Notes: a model not told the origin generated them from the letters alone. 64,000 bases of DNA from Gammaproteobacteria bacterium MOLA455 (GCA_000511875.1 AZIN01000001.1:1-64000), one strand, 5' to 3'. Shown: positions 51,669-62,600, numbered from the stretch's first letter. Program-made: numbers and translations.

Positions 51669-52664
51669 TTATTGCCAGGCGCGGTGATAGGCACCCAGAG
51701 TGGTTTGTGACCCTTCTGAAACATTGGCTAGTTTTTGTATCCATTCAACCTTGGGGGAAAAGCTCTCTGGGACTCGGGCGAAACTATCCAGCGCACTGCG
51801 CCACACCGAAACTATCTGCGCCACATAGGCGGGACTGCGCTGGCGCCCCTCAAGTTTGATCGCTTTGATGCCGGCGGCAGATAATTGGGGAATAAGGTCT
51901 AGGGTATTTAAACTAACCGGCTCTTCAAGGGCGTGAAAAACATTAGCTTCCACAGCAAAGCGACCTTTGCAGAGGGTTGGATAGCCGGCGGTTTCTCCTG
52001 CCTGATAGCGATCAATCAAGATAGTGTTGAGTCGTGATTCCAAATGATCCTCCGTCTGAGTCCATCGCACATCTTTGGCAGGTGAGCAGACGCCGCTATT
52101 ATTCGGTGATTGATCGGTGACATAGCTGGACAGGTGACAGCGGCCTTCCGCCATAATACAGAGACTGCCAAAGCCAAAGACCTCGAGATCCACTGGGCTC
52201 TGCTTGGCGACAGTTTTCACTTGATCCAGTGACAGAACGCGGGGCAAGACTGCGCGGCGAATGCCAAATTCTCGATAATAAAACCTTAGCCCTTCGGCGC
52301 TGGTGCATGAACCCTGTACCGATAAATGTAGCGGGAGCTGTGGATAGCGTTGAGCGGCATAGTTGAGAACGCCCATATCGGCAATAATCAGTGCATCTAC
52401 AGAGAGGTCTGCGGCCAAATCCACTGCTCGCTGCCAGCGCTCCCAACCATTGGATTGGGCATAAGTATTGATCGCCACAAAGATTTTTACACCCTGGCTG
52501 CGTGCGTAATCCAGAGCTTTTTGGGCTTTTCTATCATTGAAATTAAGCCCAGAAAAATGCCGTGCATTGGTGTCATCCTTAAAGCCGATATAGACAGCAT
52601 CTGCACCGTTATCGATGGCGGCTTTTAGGGCAGGTAGACTGCCGGCAGGGCATACTAGTTCCAT
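51669..52664 (-). CDS. ubiU: UbiU: O2-independent ubiquinone biosynthesis protein
   Basis: 331 residues, peptidase-U32 family: MELVCPAGSLPALKAAIDNG, ADAVYIGFKDDTNARHF. The [4Fe-4S] cysteines are at 169, 176, 193 and 232 (SLCIMAEGRC, SGVCSPA, TLCKGRF), exactly as in E. coli. Partner of UbiV in anaerobic hydroxylation. 12 bases after ubiT. Confidence 0.95.
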   Translation of the reverse strand: MELVCPAGSLPALKAAIDNGADAVYIGFKDDTNARHFSGLNFNDRKAQKALDYARSQGVKIFVAINTYAQSNGWERWQRAVDLAADLSVDALIIADMGVLNYAAQRYPQLPLHLSVQGSCTSAEGLRFYYREFGIRRAVLPRVLSLDQVKTVAKQSPVDLEVFGFGSLCIMAEGRCHLSSYVTDQSPNNSGVCSPAKDVRWTQTEDHLESRLNTILIDRYQAGETAGYPTLCKGRFAVEANVFHALEEPVSLNTLDLIPQLSAAGIKAIKLEGRQRSPAYVAQIVSVWRSALDSFARVPESFSPKVEWIQKLANVSEGSQTTLGAYHRAWQ

Positions 52665-52676
52665 TTTAGGTCTCTT

Positions 52677-53177
52677 CTAAAAGGCTTTTTTATCCAGAAA
52701 ATGTTTATTCATACGTTGGCTCAGTGACAGGGCTTTTTTAAGCCACTCTGGCAGCCTATCTAAATCCACAGTATCGATTACATTTTTTACTTCTAAGGCT
52801 AAATCTGTATCACCTTCAATAGAGAGTCGCCGCTGAAAAAACAGACTGTCCGGATCTTCAGCGCGGTTGGCTAACTGAATAAAGGCGGATAGATTTCCGC
52901 GAATAATGGCGTCGGGTGGCCTCTCTGTGGCTGATGAAGAGGCTAGGGTCAGATGACCATTTTCGAGACTCAAGGTTGCCTGGTAATCAATGTCGCTAAT
53001 AGCCAAACCAATACGACGATGGCTGAGAAATTCCAGATCACCATCGAGCCGAGCTTCCTCAAAAATCGGCAGCAGTAGAAACCTGACGATTTTTTTCTGC
53101 ACGGGAAAGGGGCAGTTTGAGGACAGGCCTTTTATGCTTGGAAGCAGAATTTTCTGGTAGGGATTTAGTTTTATCAT
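52677..53177 (-). CDS. ubiT: UbiT: SCP2-domain ubiquinone accessory factor
   Basis: 166 residues with an SCP2-like lipid-binding domain: DGDLEFLSHRRIGLAISDID, PDAIIRGNLSAFIQLANRAE, DPDSLFFQRRLSIEGDTDLA. Binds the prenylated intermediate and supports ubiquinone synthesis without oxygen, replacing the aerobic UbiJ. Four bases after hemN, immediately before ubiU. Confidence 0.92.
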   Translation of the reverse strand: MIKLNPYQKILLPSIKGLSSNCPFPVQKKIVRFLLLPIFEEARLDGDLEFLSHRRIGLAISDIDYQATLSLENGHLTLASSSATERPPDAIIRGNLSAFIQLANRAEDPDSLFFQRRLSIEGDTDLALEVKNVIDTVDLDRLPEWLKKALSLSQRMNKHFLDKKAF

Positions 53178-53181
53178 AGGT

Positions 53182-54666
53182 TTAGATTATCTGTGAAAAA
53201 GCAGTTTTCTTGCGGCTGTTGTGACTATCTGGAGTTTGAGTTGGAGTCTTTAAATAGGCATCAAAAACCATGCAGATAGCCCGTATCAAAAGCCGGCCAC
53301 TGTCCAACACCCTAATCTCTTTTGAGGTTAGGCGAATCAATCCATCCATAGCCAGGGGCGCTAATGCGACGAGTTCCTTGGCAAAGTGCCGGGCAAAGCA
53401 GATCTGAAACTGGGCTTCGATAGGCTCTATATCGAGCTTAAAGTGACAGATCAGTTGCATGATAATGCTGCCCCGAAGCCTATCTTCAGAGCTTAATCTG
53501 AGGCCGCGGCTGGTTGCCAAAGATCCTTGATCAATTGCCTGGTTATAGTTATGAATCTTCTTATGATTCTGCACTAACACGCCATCTATGGCGCTGATGG
53601 CTGAGACGCCGAATGCCAGTAGATCCCAGTCGCCGTGTGTTGCAGTGACCTGAGTCGACTTTCCGTAAATTGACTTTCCGTGGGTCGAATAGCCCTGAAA
53701 GTTTCGCTGCAGCGACCCTTGATGCTGGGCTTTAACCAAGCTGTCGTGGGGTTTGGCAAAGTGATCCATGCCTATATAGATGTATCCATCAGCTACCAAC
53801 AGCTCAATAGACTGTTGCAACATCGCCAGCTTTTCTTCAGGGCTGGGCAATGTCTCTTGGGCGATTTGCCGCTGCGTTTTAAATAGTTCCGGCATATGGG
53901 CATAGTTAAATAGCGACAGACGGTCTGGGGATAGATCGATTACCTGTTGAATGGTGGTTTTTATGGAATCTACTGTTTGCAGGGGCAGTCCATAGATAAT
54001 GTCGACGCTGATGGAGTGGTATTGTTGATGGCGAGCTGCTGCGATCAAATCCCTCACCTGAGCGAAACTGTTAAAACGATTGACGGCCTGTTGCACTCGA
54101 TGACTAAAATCTTGCACTCCCATGCTCAGGCGGTTAAAACCAATCTCACGAAGAACCGCAATGCTCTCCAGATTCATGCGTCCGGGATGCACTTCCACGG
54201 AGTAGTCGCCACTGTCATCATCCAGCAATTTGAAATGGTTGCGGGTGTGGCTCATTAGCTGACGTTTTTCACTGTCACGGATAAAAGTCGGTGTGCCACC
54301 GCCCCAGTGCAACTGTTCCACTGGTCTGGCTCTGTCCACATGCTTGGCCCAGATCGCCATCTCGCTATCGAGCCGCTGGAGATAGGGTTGCGCGCGTTTT
54401 TTGTCAGCGGTAACAATCTTATTGCAGGCGCAGAAGTAACAAACTGTGTCGCAAAAGGGCAGATGAAAATAGAGCGATAGAGGAGAGCCACGCTGATTGC
54501 TGCGCTCCAGAGCAGCGAGTAATTCTAATTCAGAAAACTGCTCGCTGAGGTGTGGCGCGGTGGGGTAGGAGGTGTAACGCGGTCCGGATACGTTGTACGT
54601 TTGGATCAGTTTTTTGTTCCAGATAGGCGCATTTTCTCGGCCAGTGTCGTTGAGTTGGTCAGTCAT
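53182..54666 (-). CDS. hemN: Oxygen-independent coproporphyrinogen III dehydrogenase
   Basis: 494 residues, slightly longer than E. coli HemN (457). Radical-SAM cysteines 72, 76 and 79 in FCDTVCYFCAC, then HWGGGTPTF and the HemN C-terminal domain. A short tandem repeat (GKS-IYGKS) near residue 320 lies in a linker. Allows heme synthesis without oxygen. Its ATG overlaps the narL stop by 8 bases. Confidence 0.96.
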   Translation of the reverse strand: MTDQLNDTGRENAPIWNKKLIQTYNVSGPRYTSYPTAPHLSEQFSELELLAALERSNQRGSPLSLYFHLPFCDTVCYFCACNKIVTADKKRAQPYLQRLDSEMAIWAKHVDRARPVEQLHWGGGTPTFIRDSEKRQLMSHTRNHFKLLDDDSGDYSVEVHPGRMNLESIAVLREIGFNRLSMGVQDFSHRVQQAVNRFNSFAQVRDLIAAARHQQYHSISVDIIYGLPLQTVDSIKTTIQQVIDLSPDRLSLFNYAHMPELFKTQRQIAQETLPSPEEKLAMLQQSIELLVADGYIYIGMDHFAKPHDSLVKAQHQGSLQRNFQGYSTHGKSIYGKSTQVTATHGDWDLLAFGVSAISAIDGVLVQNHKKIHNYNQAIDQGSLATSRGLRLSSEDRLRGSIIMQLICHFKLDIEPIEAQFQICFARHFAKELVALAPLAMDGLIRLTSKEIRVLDSGRLLIRAICMVFDAYLKTPTQTPDSHNSRKKTAFSQII

Positions 54667-55390
54667 TATTTTGATTGGCCGTCGACTGGTGATTGTGGCT
54701 TTGATTAGCCGAGCCCTGACTAGCCGAGTTCTGGTTCACCATCCACACGGCAGCTTCCACTCTGGAGCGCAGTTCGAGTTTTTTTAAGATATGTTTAACA
54801 TGAACCTTCACGGTGCCATCAGAGATATTCAGTTCCCGGGCAATTAGTTTATTGCTCAGCCCTTTGGCAATCTGTTTCAGAATATCCCGCTCCCTGCTGG
54901 TCAGTCTAGCGAGCATATTGTTGCGCTGGTTATCCCCTTTGCGAATCGCGCCGGCGAGTATATGGGTGACCTTTTCACTGATTACCATTTTGCCCACTGC
55001 CGCCTGTTTGATTTTCTGCAGGATATCTTCTGGCTCCATATCCTTGAGCAGATAACCATCGGCACCATAGGTAATGGCGCAGACCACGTCTTCGTTATTG
55101 TCGGAGACCGTCAAAATAATAATCCGTGCGCTTATCTGCGCCTCGCGCATAGCTTTTAACGTTTCCAAGCCATCCATACCCTGCATATTTAGATCTAACA
55201 GTATTAGATCCGGATCATGCTCGAGGGCCAGCTTTAGGGCCTCTCGACCGTTGTCTGCCTCCGCCACCACAGTCAGACTGTCATCTAAGTCGACCAGCTG
55301 AATAAGGCCTTTGCGCAGTAGGGGATGATCATCCACCAGCAGCAGAGTGGCAGGCTTAGACTGATCTGGGTCGTTGCGGTTGGATATCAT
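54659..55390 (-). CDS. narL: Nitrate response regulator NarL
   Basis: 243 residues. Receiver domain (16-135) with DD at 20-21, phospho-acceptor Asp66 in LLDLNMQGMDG, and Lys in ILLKDMEPEDI-like position; LuxR-type helix-turn-helix LTSRERDILKQIAKGLSNKL. The C terminus has a low-complexity tail rich in N, Q, S (about 25 residues, 15-bp-like DNA units) not found in E. coli NarL. Phosphorylated by NarX. First gene of narL-hemN-ubiT-ubiU-ubiV, so the response regulator is co-expressed with anaerobic quinone and heme enzymes. Confidence 0.93.
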   Translation of the reverse strand: MISNRNDPDQSKPATLLLVDDHPLLRKGLIQLVDLDDSLTVVAEADNGREALKLALEHDPDLILLDLNMQGMDGLETLKAMREAQISARIIILTVSDNNEDVVCAITYGADGYLLKDMEPEDILQKIKQAAVGKMVISEKVTHILAGAIRKGDNQRNNMLARLTSRERDILKQIAKGLSNKLIARELNISDGTVKVHVKHILKKLELRSRVEAAVWMVNQNSASQGSANQSHNHQSTANQNND

Positions 55391-55806
55391 CGCTATTCCT
55401 TTACAATTTCTTGTGTATTTCTCTTCGACTTTTTTTGTTTGTAACCGTTATTAAATATAGGTTAAAAAGCACTTTGCTGAAGCGGCGATAAAATCACAAC
55501 CGGCTGAAGGGTTTTGATTGACTTGCATCATGGATCAGCTTGAACAGCTTTTTTGCCAAATAACTCTTTGTAGGTAGACTTTAAAAATACCTCTTCCAAT
55601 CACTTGGCGGCTCTCTGGCAATTACTACCTCAATGGGAATAGTGCGGCTCTATTGACGGGCGCTTTTTGCTACTCATTCAAATCGTTGCAGCATCACAGC
55701 TAGCACTGGATAGTAGAGCTAAATAGTAGGCGCGAAGTAGGCGCTGTTTCGGGTGCATTCGTGAATGTTGGCAGTGACGCTGGCTGATAAAAATAGGAGA
55801 GGAGTG
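55391..55806. other. Control region between narL and narK
   Basis: 416 bases between divergent narL (minus) and narK (plus). It contains the FNR-like site at 55518, a NarL-type heptamer TACCTCT near 55588 and an AT-rich stretch. No gene or RNA is supported. Confidence 0.45.
55518..55531. promoter_or_regulatory. Imperfect FNR/ANR-like box
   Basis: TTGACTTGCATCAT agrees with TTGAT-N4-ATCAA at 8 of 10 positions. It is 128 bases from the narL start and 276 from the narK start. Weaker than the other three boxes. Confidence 0.45.
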
Positions 55807-57453
55807 ATGGCAGACTCGGGTAAAGAGACATACAAGGGCGGCGTGGATATCCAGCGCTGGGATCCAGAGGACGATAACTTCTGGCAGCAACAGGGCAAAC
55901 AGGTCGCCAATCGCAACCTATGGATTTCGATTCCTAGTTTGCTCTGCGGCTTTGCCGTATGGCTCTATTGGGGCGTGATCACCGTGCAGATGCTCAACCT
56001 CGGTTTCCCCTTTGCCAAGTCTGATCTATTTTCTCTGATGGCCATCGCCGGCCTTACCGGTGCGACACTGCGTATTCCCAGTAGTTTCTTTATTCGCTTG
56101 GCCGGTGGTCGCAATACGATCTTTTTGACCACCGCGCTGTTGATGGTGCCAGCCTTTGGTGCAGGTATTGCACTACAGAGCCAGGACACGTCGCTGTGGG
56201 TATTTCAGTTATTAGCGCTACTATCAGGAATCGGTGGCGGTAATTTCGCTTCTTCCATGTCAAATATCAGTTTTTTCTTTCCCAAAAAACAGCAGGGCTT
56301 GGCTCTGGGCCTAAACGCCGGACTGGGTAACTTTGGTGTTACCAGCATGCAAATTTTGGTTCCCTTGGCTATGACCTTTGGTTTGTTTGGGGTGATGGGC
56401 GGGGACTCCATGACCCTGCAAAATACCTCGGGAACCCTGATTGGTAAGATTCCCGCAGGCACTGAAACCTATATTCAAAATGCCGGGTTTGTCTGGCTCT
56501 TGGCCCTGGTGCCGCTGGCGTTTTTCACCTGGTTTGGCATGAACAATATTCGCAGCGCCGATGTGTCGCCAAAAATCCCTAATCCACTGGGCAGTTTTTC
56601 GACGATTATTTTTATGCTGCTGATTGGTTTTATGACCGCCATCTTCGGTCTTTGGTTACTCTTACCCGAGGCGGCTAATGGCTCTGGTTTTGGTGTGCCA
56701 AAAGAACTGGTTTTACTCTTAGTTGTGGCCTCCACGGTACTGCTATTAAAATTAATTCCCGGTCAGGTGAAAGCCAACCTCAGTCGTCAGTATGAGATTT
56801 TTGATAATAGGCACACCTGGGTAATGAGCGTCATTTACACCATGACCTTCGGTTCTTTTATCGGCTTTGCTGCATCATTTCCGCTGGCTATCAAAGTTAT
56901 CTTTGGTTATCAGCACCTGCTGGTGGATGGGGTCCTGACTCACAATACCATTAACCCCAATGGCCCCAGTGCCCTTATGTACGCTTGGATGGGCCCCTTT
57001 ATCGGCGCCTTGATTCGGCCTCTGGGGGGATGGATCTCGGACAAGTTTGGCGGTGCGCTGGTAACGCAGATTTGCTCGTTGCTGATGATCGTCTGCGCTC
57101 TGGGTGTGGCTTACTATATGAAAGCGGCCTACAGCTCGGCGACGCCGGAAGCGTTTTTTGTGCCGTTCTTTATTTTGTTTTTACTGCTTTTTGCCGCCAC
57201 AGGAATTGGCAATGGTTCTACCTTCCGCACCATCGCCATGGTGTTTTCCAAGGAGCAAACTGGACCGGTACTGGGTTGGACATCTGCCATAGCTGCCTAC
57301 GGTGCATTCTATATCCCCAAGGTATTGGGTGAGCAGATTAAAGCGGCGACACCAGAGGTGGCACTGATCGGCTTTGCCATGTTCTATGCGCTGTGCATGT
57401 TGATTAATTGGTGGTTTTATCTGCGTAAGGATGGTGAATTTTATAATCCCTAA
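55807..57453 (+). CDS. narK: Long NarK-type nitrate/nitrite transporter
   Basis: 548 residues from the ATG at 55807 (TAGGAGAGGAGTG upstream); the frame is open to 55765. The N-terminal cytoplasmic stretch (GGVDIQRWDPEDDNFWQQQG) is typical of NarK2-like proteins that sit with narGHJI. Twelve to fourteen membrane segments, with signatures GNFASSMSNISFFFPKKQQG and GLNAGLGNFGVTSMQI. Probable nitrate import/nitrite export partner of narG. Followed by a two-way terminator shared with narX. Confidence 0.93.
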   Translation: MADSGKETYKGGVDIQRWDPEDDNFWQQQGKQVANRNLWISIPSLLCGFAVWLYWGVITVQMLNLGFPFAKSDLFSLMAIAGLTGATLRIPSSFFIRLAGGRNTIFLTTALLMVPAFGAGIALQSQDTSLWVFQLLALLSGIGGGNFASSMSNISFFFPKKQQGLALGLNAGLGNFGVTSMQILVPLAMTFGLFGVMGGDSMTLQNTSGTLIGKIPAGTETYIQNAGFVWLLALVPLAFFTWFGMNNIRSADVSPKIPNPLGSFSTIIFMLLIGFMTAIFGLWLLLPEAANGSGFGVPKELVLLLVVASTVLLLKLIPGQVKANLSRQYEIFDNRHTWVMSVIYTMTFGSFIGFAASFPLAIKVIFGYQHLLVDGVLTHNTINPNGPSALMYAWMGPFIGALIRPLGGWISDKFGGALVTQICSLLMIVCALGVAYYMKAAYSSATPEAFFVPFFILFLLLFAATGIGNGSTFRTIAMVFSKEQTGPVLGWTSAIAAYGAFYIPKVLGEQIKAATPEVALIGFAMFYALCMLINWWFYLRKDGEFYNP

Positions 57454-57468
57454 ACCTTAGTCATTTTT

Positions 57469-57506
57469 AAAAAACCGGATATCTTTTATGGGATATTCGG
57501 TTTTTT
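57469..57506. terminator. Bidirectional terminator between narK and narX
   Basis: AAAAAACCGGATATC and GATATTCGGTTTTTT form a stem with T runs on both strands, between convergent narK and narX. Confidence 0.9.
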
Positions 57507-57518
57507 AATTAGCCATGG

Positions 57519-59378
57519 TTACCCACTTAAAAAAGTTGGCCGAAATGCAAAGGCCACTCTAGTTCCGCCTTCAGGTCGAGTGGCTATCTCTAGGTTGCCA
57601 TTGAGATGCCGGCTGCGCTCCTGAATAATCGCCAACCCATAATGATTGGTTTTTTCTGCCTTATCTGGAATGCCAATGCCGTTGTCCTCAATCAGCAGTT
57701 GAATCCATTGGTCTTCGTTTTGGAAAAGGTGAATATCCAGCTCGCTTCCCAGTGAATGGTTGATGGCGTTTTGTGAGGCTTCACGAATAATCTGCAATAG
57801 ATGAATCTCTTCCGTGGGGCTGAGGGGCAGGTTGGTGAGTTCGTAGTGCAAGCTGGCCTGCATATCACTGCGTTCTCTGAGTTGGCTCACCACTAGCTCT
57901 AACGCGCTCTGTAGTCCCCCAGTATCGATTTTAAGTCTAAAGGTGGTGAGCAACTCGCGGAGTTGGCGATAGGCCGAGGAGAGGCCTCCACGCAGTTCGT
58001 CGACTATGGGCTGTTGCTGTGAGAACGCCTCAGTATCTATGGACTTTTGCAAGCGCGTCACCTGTATCTTCAGATAGGACAGAGCCTGAGCCAGTGAGTC
58101 GTGTAGCTCTCGAGCGATCACTGTGCGCTCGGTTAGCATGGCTAAGCGCCGCTGCTGGTTGCGATGAACCGACAGGGAGAGGGCGAGAGCGAATTGATCC
58201 GCCGCGGAACGCAGCAGGTTCTCCTGCCATTGCTCAAGGGGAGTCGGGTCCATACCCTGTAGCTGGCTCCTAGCATGGCAGTTAATCACCCCATAGCCAG
58301 TGTCCTCTCGGGTGATGGGAAAGGCGTAGTCTGCGGCGCTCTGGGTATTCGCTGGCTTGTCGCCGACGCAACTCTTGCAGTCCCGCTGGGAGCAGTCGGT
58401 AATCTCACCGTTGGCCTGGGCAATATGCATATAGGGGCGATCTCCCTGCTCGGTAAACAGGCACAGTTCAAGGCGGATATCTCCGCCAATCACCTCGGCC
58501 AGCTGATCGAGTAATTGCTGATAATTGATCTCCTGCTGATAACTCGAGAGAATGCTCCGCGCCGTTTCAAATAAAAACTCCAGGGCAATATTATTGTTGT
58601 GCAGCTCCTGGGTACGGCGCTTAACCTGATCGTCCATATCCTGATAAATTGTCTCCACGGAATGGCTCATGCGATTCACCACCGAACCCAATAGCGCCAG
58701 CTCATCATTGCCCTCCACCTGGGTCTGATAACCATAGTCGCCCTGACCAATGCGCGAGGCGGCGTCAGTGAGCTGTGCCAAGGGTTTTTCCAAGCGGGTT
58801 TTTAGCAGATTAAAAATCACCGCGCCGAGAGCGATGGTGAGGAAGAGGGCGGTTAATTGAATAATTCTAAGCAGGCGTATTTTCGATTCGGCGGCCTGTT
58901 GAAAGCCCGTGACCAACTTTTCCGTGAGCTGCAATTGCTCTGCTATCTGCGCTGTTGGGAAGCTGCTCTGCTCGGGCTCTGCTATTGGTGCTGCTGTTGC
59001 TGATGTTAGTAGAGCGTTGAACTGCGGTCGCAGCACTTCGCGCCAATGGCTTTCTGCGCGCATAAAGTCTTGGCTCAGTAGATCCCTGTCAGAAGCGCGT
59101 CGCTGATGGATAAATAGCGGGTGCTGCCAGGTGTCATCCAGCTGCTGTATATATTGCTGGGCCTGATCGCTCCGCTGCTGAGCTGTGGCCAAGCCGATGC
59201 GATAGGTCTGCATGCGAATAGAGCCGGAGAGGTTGACTGCCTGAGCGTCCTGATCAGTCTGATCCGTGGCCCACATCAAACTAAAAATAGTCAGTAGCCC
59301 GAGGGCGATAATCGATACCAGTGCCACGCTGATAGTCGAAGCCAAGGATGATGAAAATCCATTTTTAAGATTGCGCAA
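57519..59378 (-). CDS. narX: Nitrate/nitrite sensor histidine kinase NarX
   Basis: 619 residues starting at TTG (GGGGGTAG upstream; no ATG nearby). First membrane segment 12-36, then the periplasmic P-box TDQDAQAVNLSGSIRMQTYR, which binds nitrate; second membrane segment about 170-190, HAMP, a GAF-like central part with a Cys cluster (CSQRDCKSC), HisKA_3 with the phosphorylated His in ARELHDSLAQALSYL, and the ATPase domain. It phosphorylates NarL. It is on the other side of narK from narL, so the two-component pair is split. Confidence 0.93.
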   Translation of the reverse strand: MRNLKNGFSSSLASTISVALVSIIALGLLTIFSLMWATDQTDQDAQAVNLSGSIRMQTYRIGLATAQQRSDQAQQYIQQLDDTWQHPLFIHQRRASDRDLLSQDFMRAESHWREVLRPQFNALLTSATAAPIAEPEQSSFPTAQIAEQLQLTEKLVTGFQQAAESKIRLLRIIQLTALFLTIALGAVIFNLLKTRLEKPLAQLTDAASRIGQGDYGYQTQVEGNDELALLGSVVNRMSHSVETIYQDMDDQVKRRTQELHNNNIALEFLFETARSILSSYQQEINYQQLLDQLAEVIGGDIRLELCLFTEQGDRPYMHIAQANGEITDCSQRDCKSCVGDKPANTQSAADYAFPITREDTGYGVINCHARSQLQGMDPTPLEQWQENLLRSAADQFALALSLSVHRNQQRRLAMLTERTVIARELHDSLAQALSYLKIQVTRLQKSIDTEAFSQQQPIVDELRGGLSSAYRQLRELLTTFRLKIDTGGLQSALELVVSQLRERSDMQASLHYELTNLPLSPTEEIHLLQIIREASQNAINHSLGSELDIHLFQNEDQWIQLLIEDNGIGIPDKAEKTNHYGLAIIQERSRHLNGNLEIATRPEGGTRVAFAFRPTFLSG

Positions 59379-59533
59379 GTCTGACTACCCCCAATGATCG
59401 AATTTGGCCTGTCTGTTCCATAACCATAGACGCTGAATAAAAAACTAACGGCATAACAGTTAGTTAGGGTTTATGGCTGCTACCTACAAAGGGATAGCGC
59501 AGCTATTAGACGCTAGAGGGCGCTTTTACACCT

Positions 59534-59547
59534 TTGATCTCAATCAA
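59534..59547. promoter_or_regulatory. Perfect FNR/ANR box before narG
   Basis: TTGATCTCAATCAA, centred 90 bases before the narG ATG. Matches the consensus exactly. Confidence 0.85.
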
Positions 59548-59630
59548 ACGAATCCTCTTGGTGGGCGCTTATATTCTGTCTCCAGATTGGTCGAGTCGGT
59601 TAAATAAGTGTTCCAAGGAGAAATATAAGC

Positions 59631-62600
59631 ATGAGTCAATTTTTAGATAAGTTGCGGTTTTTTGATATTAAAAAGCAGAGTTTTTCTGAGGGGCATGGGG
59701 TTACCACAAACGAAAATCGCGACTGGGAAAAAGGCTATCGCCAGCGCTGGCAGCACGACAAGATTGTTCGTTCGACTCATGGAGTGAATTGCACCGGCTC
59801 TTGCAGTTGGAAAATCTATGTCAAAGATGGGCTGGTGACCTGGGAGACTCAGCAGACTGATTACCCGCGCACGCGACCTGATCTGCCCAATCATGAACCT
59901 CGCGGCTGTCCTCGGGGCGCAAGCTACTCTTGGTATATCTACAGCGCCAACCGACTGAAATACCCCAAGGTGCGCAGTGCATTATTAAGTCTTTGGCGCG
60001 AAGCCCGTGAGCAACACGCGGATCCGGTGCTGGCATGGCAATCCATAGTCACAGACCAGGTGAAGGCCAAGAGCTACAAAGCCAAGCGCGGTCTCGGCGG
60101 TCTGATTCGCTCCAACTGGGATGAGGTCAATGAAATTATCGCCGCATCCAATATCTACACCGCCAAAACCTTCGGTCCAGATCGCATTAGCGGTTTCTCA
60201 CCGATCCCGGCTATGTCCATGGTCTCCTATGCTGCGGGCTCACGTTATCTGTCGCTAATTGGCGGCAACTGCCTGAGTTTTTACGACTGGTACTGTGATC
60301 TGCCGCCGGCATCACCCCAGACATGGGGAGAGCAGACCGATGTGCCGGAATCCGCTGACTGGTATAACTCCGGCTATATTATTGCCTGGGGTTCCAATGT
60401 GCCCCAGACCCGCACGCCGGACGCCCACTTCTTTACCGAGGTGCGCTACAAAGGCACCAAGACAGTTTCCGTTACACCGGATTATTCCGAAGTCGCCAAG
60501 CTCACCGATGAATGGCTGAAGCCGAAGCAGGGTACGGATTCAGCTATGGCAATGGCCATGGGTCATGTGATTCTGAAACAGTTTCATGTGGATAACCCAA
60601 GCCCGTATTTTACCGATTATGTACGTCGCACCACCGATTTTCCCTATCTGGTGCGCTTGGATGAATGCGCTTCAGGACTGCAGCAGGGCAGTTTCTTGCG
60701 CGCCTCTGACCTATTGGATAATCAGGGACAAGAGAACAATCCCGAGTGGAAGACCATTGCCCTGGCAGCGGTTTATGGCAGCGACCAATTAGTCTCACCC
60801 ACAGGTTCCATTGGCTATCGCTGGGGAGAGAGGGGCAAGTGGAACACCGAACAGCGGGATGGCAGCACGGGCGAAGAGCTGGAGCTGCATCTGTCCCTGA
60901 AACATCGGGCGGATGAAATAGTCGATGTTGCATTCCCTTATTTTGGTGGCCAAAAACACGAACATGACTATTTTCAGCACACTGATCATGCCGATGTACA
61001 GCAGCGTAAAGTGCCGGCCAAGCGTATTACGTTGGCGGATGGCAGCACTGCATTAGTGGCCACCGTCTATGATCTGACACTGGCTAACTACGGTGTAGAC
61101 AATGGTCTCGGTTGCGACAACTGCGCTAAAACCTTTGATGAAAACATGCCATACACCCCAGTTTGGCAGGAGAAAATCACCGGTGTACCCCGAGCTCAGG
61201 TAATCAAAATTGCCCATGAGTTTGCCGATAACGCTAACAAGACCCGTGGTCGCAGCATGATTATTGTCGGCGCTGCCATGAACCACTGGTACAACATGGA
61301 TATGAATTATCGCGGTGTGATTAACCTGCTGATGATGTGTGGTTGCATCGGTCAGTCCGGCGGTGGTTGGGCCCACTATGTGGGACAGGAAAAACTCCGT
61401 CCTCAGTGTGGTTGGCTGCCACTGGCCTTTGGCCTCGATTGGCAGCGGCCACCTCGTCAGATGAACGGCACCTCGTTTTTCTACAACCATTCGGATCAAT
61501 GGCGCTATGAAAAACTCACTATGACCGAAGTGGTTTCACCATTGGCTGACAAGAAGAAATGGGGTGCCTCGATACTGGATTACAACACTCGCGCCGAGCG
61601 CATGGGCTGGTTGCCTTCAGCGCCCCAGCTCAATACCAATCCACTGCAACTTGTGAAAGAGGCTGAAGCCGCCGGTGTGGATCCGAAAGACTATTTGGTT
61701 TCGCAATTAAAAAGCGGCGAGCTTAAATTTGCCTGTGAAGATCCAGATGATCCAAAGAACTTTCCACGCAATATGTTTATCTGGCGCTCCAATTTACTCG
61801 GGTCTTCCGGCAAGGGTCACGAGTATATGCTGCGTCATCTGCTGGGCACCAAGCACGGTTTAATGAACAAAGATCTGGGTGAGTCCGGCGACACCAAACC
61901 TGAGGATGTGGTTTGGCACGATGAGGCACCAGAGGGCAAAATTGATCTGCTGGTGACCTTGGATTTTCGTATGTCCACTACCTGTCTCTACTCTGACATA
62001 GTGCTGCCCACAGCCACTTGGTATGAAAAAGACGATATGAATACTTCGGATATGCATCCGTTTATTCATCCGCTATCCAAGGCCGTGGACCCAGTTTGGG
62101 AATCCAGATCTGACTGGGATATTTTTAAAGCCATCGCCAAGCGCTTTAGTGAACTGACAGTGGGTCATCTCGGCGTCGAGAAAGATCTGGTCACGGTTCC
62201 TCTACAACATGACACTCCAGCCGAATTAGCCCAGCCCAATGGCGTAAAAGCCTGGTGGAAGGGTGAGTGCGAGCTTATTCCCGGCAAGACTGCACCCAAT
62301 ATGGTGGTGGTGGAGCGGGACTATCCCAACACCTATAAACGCTTTACCTCGCTGGGCCCCATGTTAGAAAAACTGGGTAACGGTGGTAAGGGCATTAACT
62401 GGAACACCGATGAAGAAGTGGCCTTTTTAGGGCAGCTGAATAAGGTCCATCGGGAAGAGGGTGTGCACAAAGGCCGCGCCAAAATTGAAACCGCCATTGA
62501 TGCTGCTGAGGTGATACTGAGTTTGGCACCGGAGACCAATGGTCAGGTGGCGGTTAAAGCCTGGCAGGCTCTGGGTGAATTCACTGGCCGAGACCACAGG

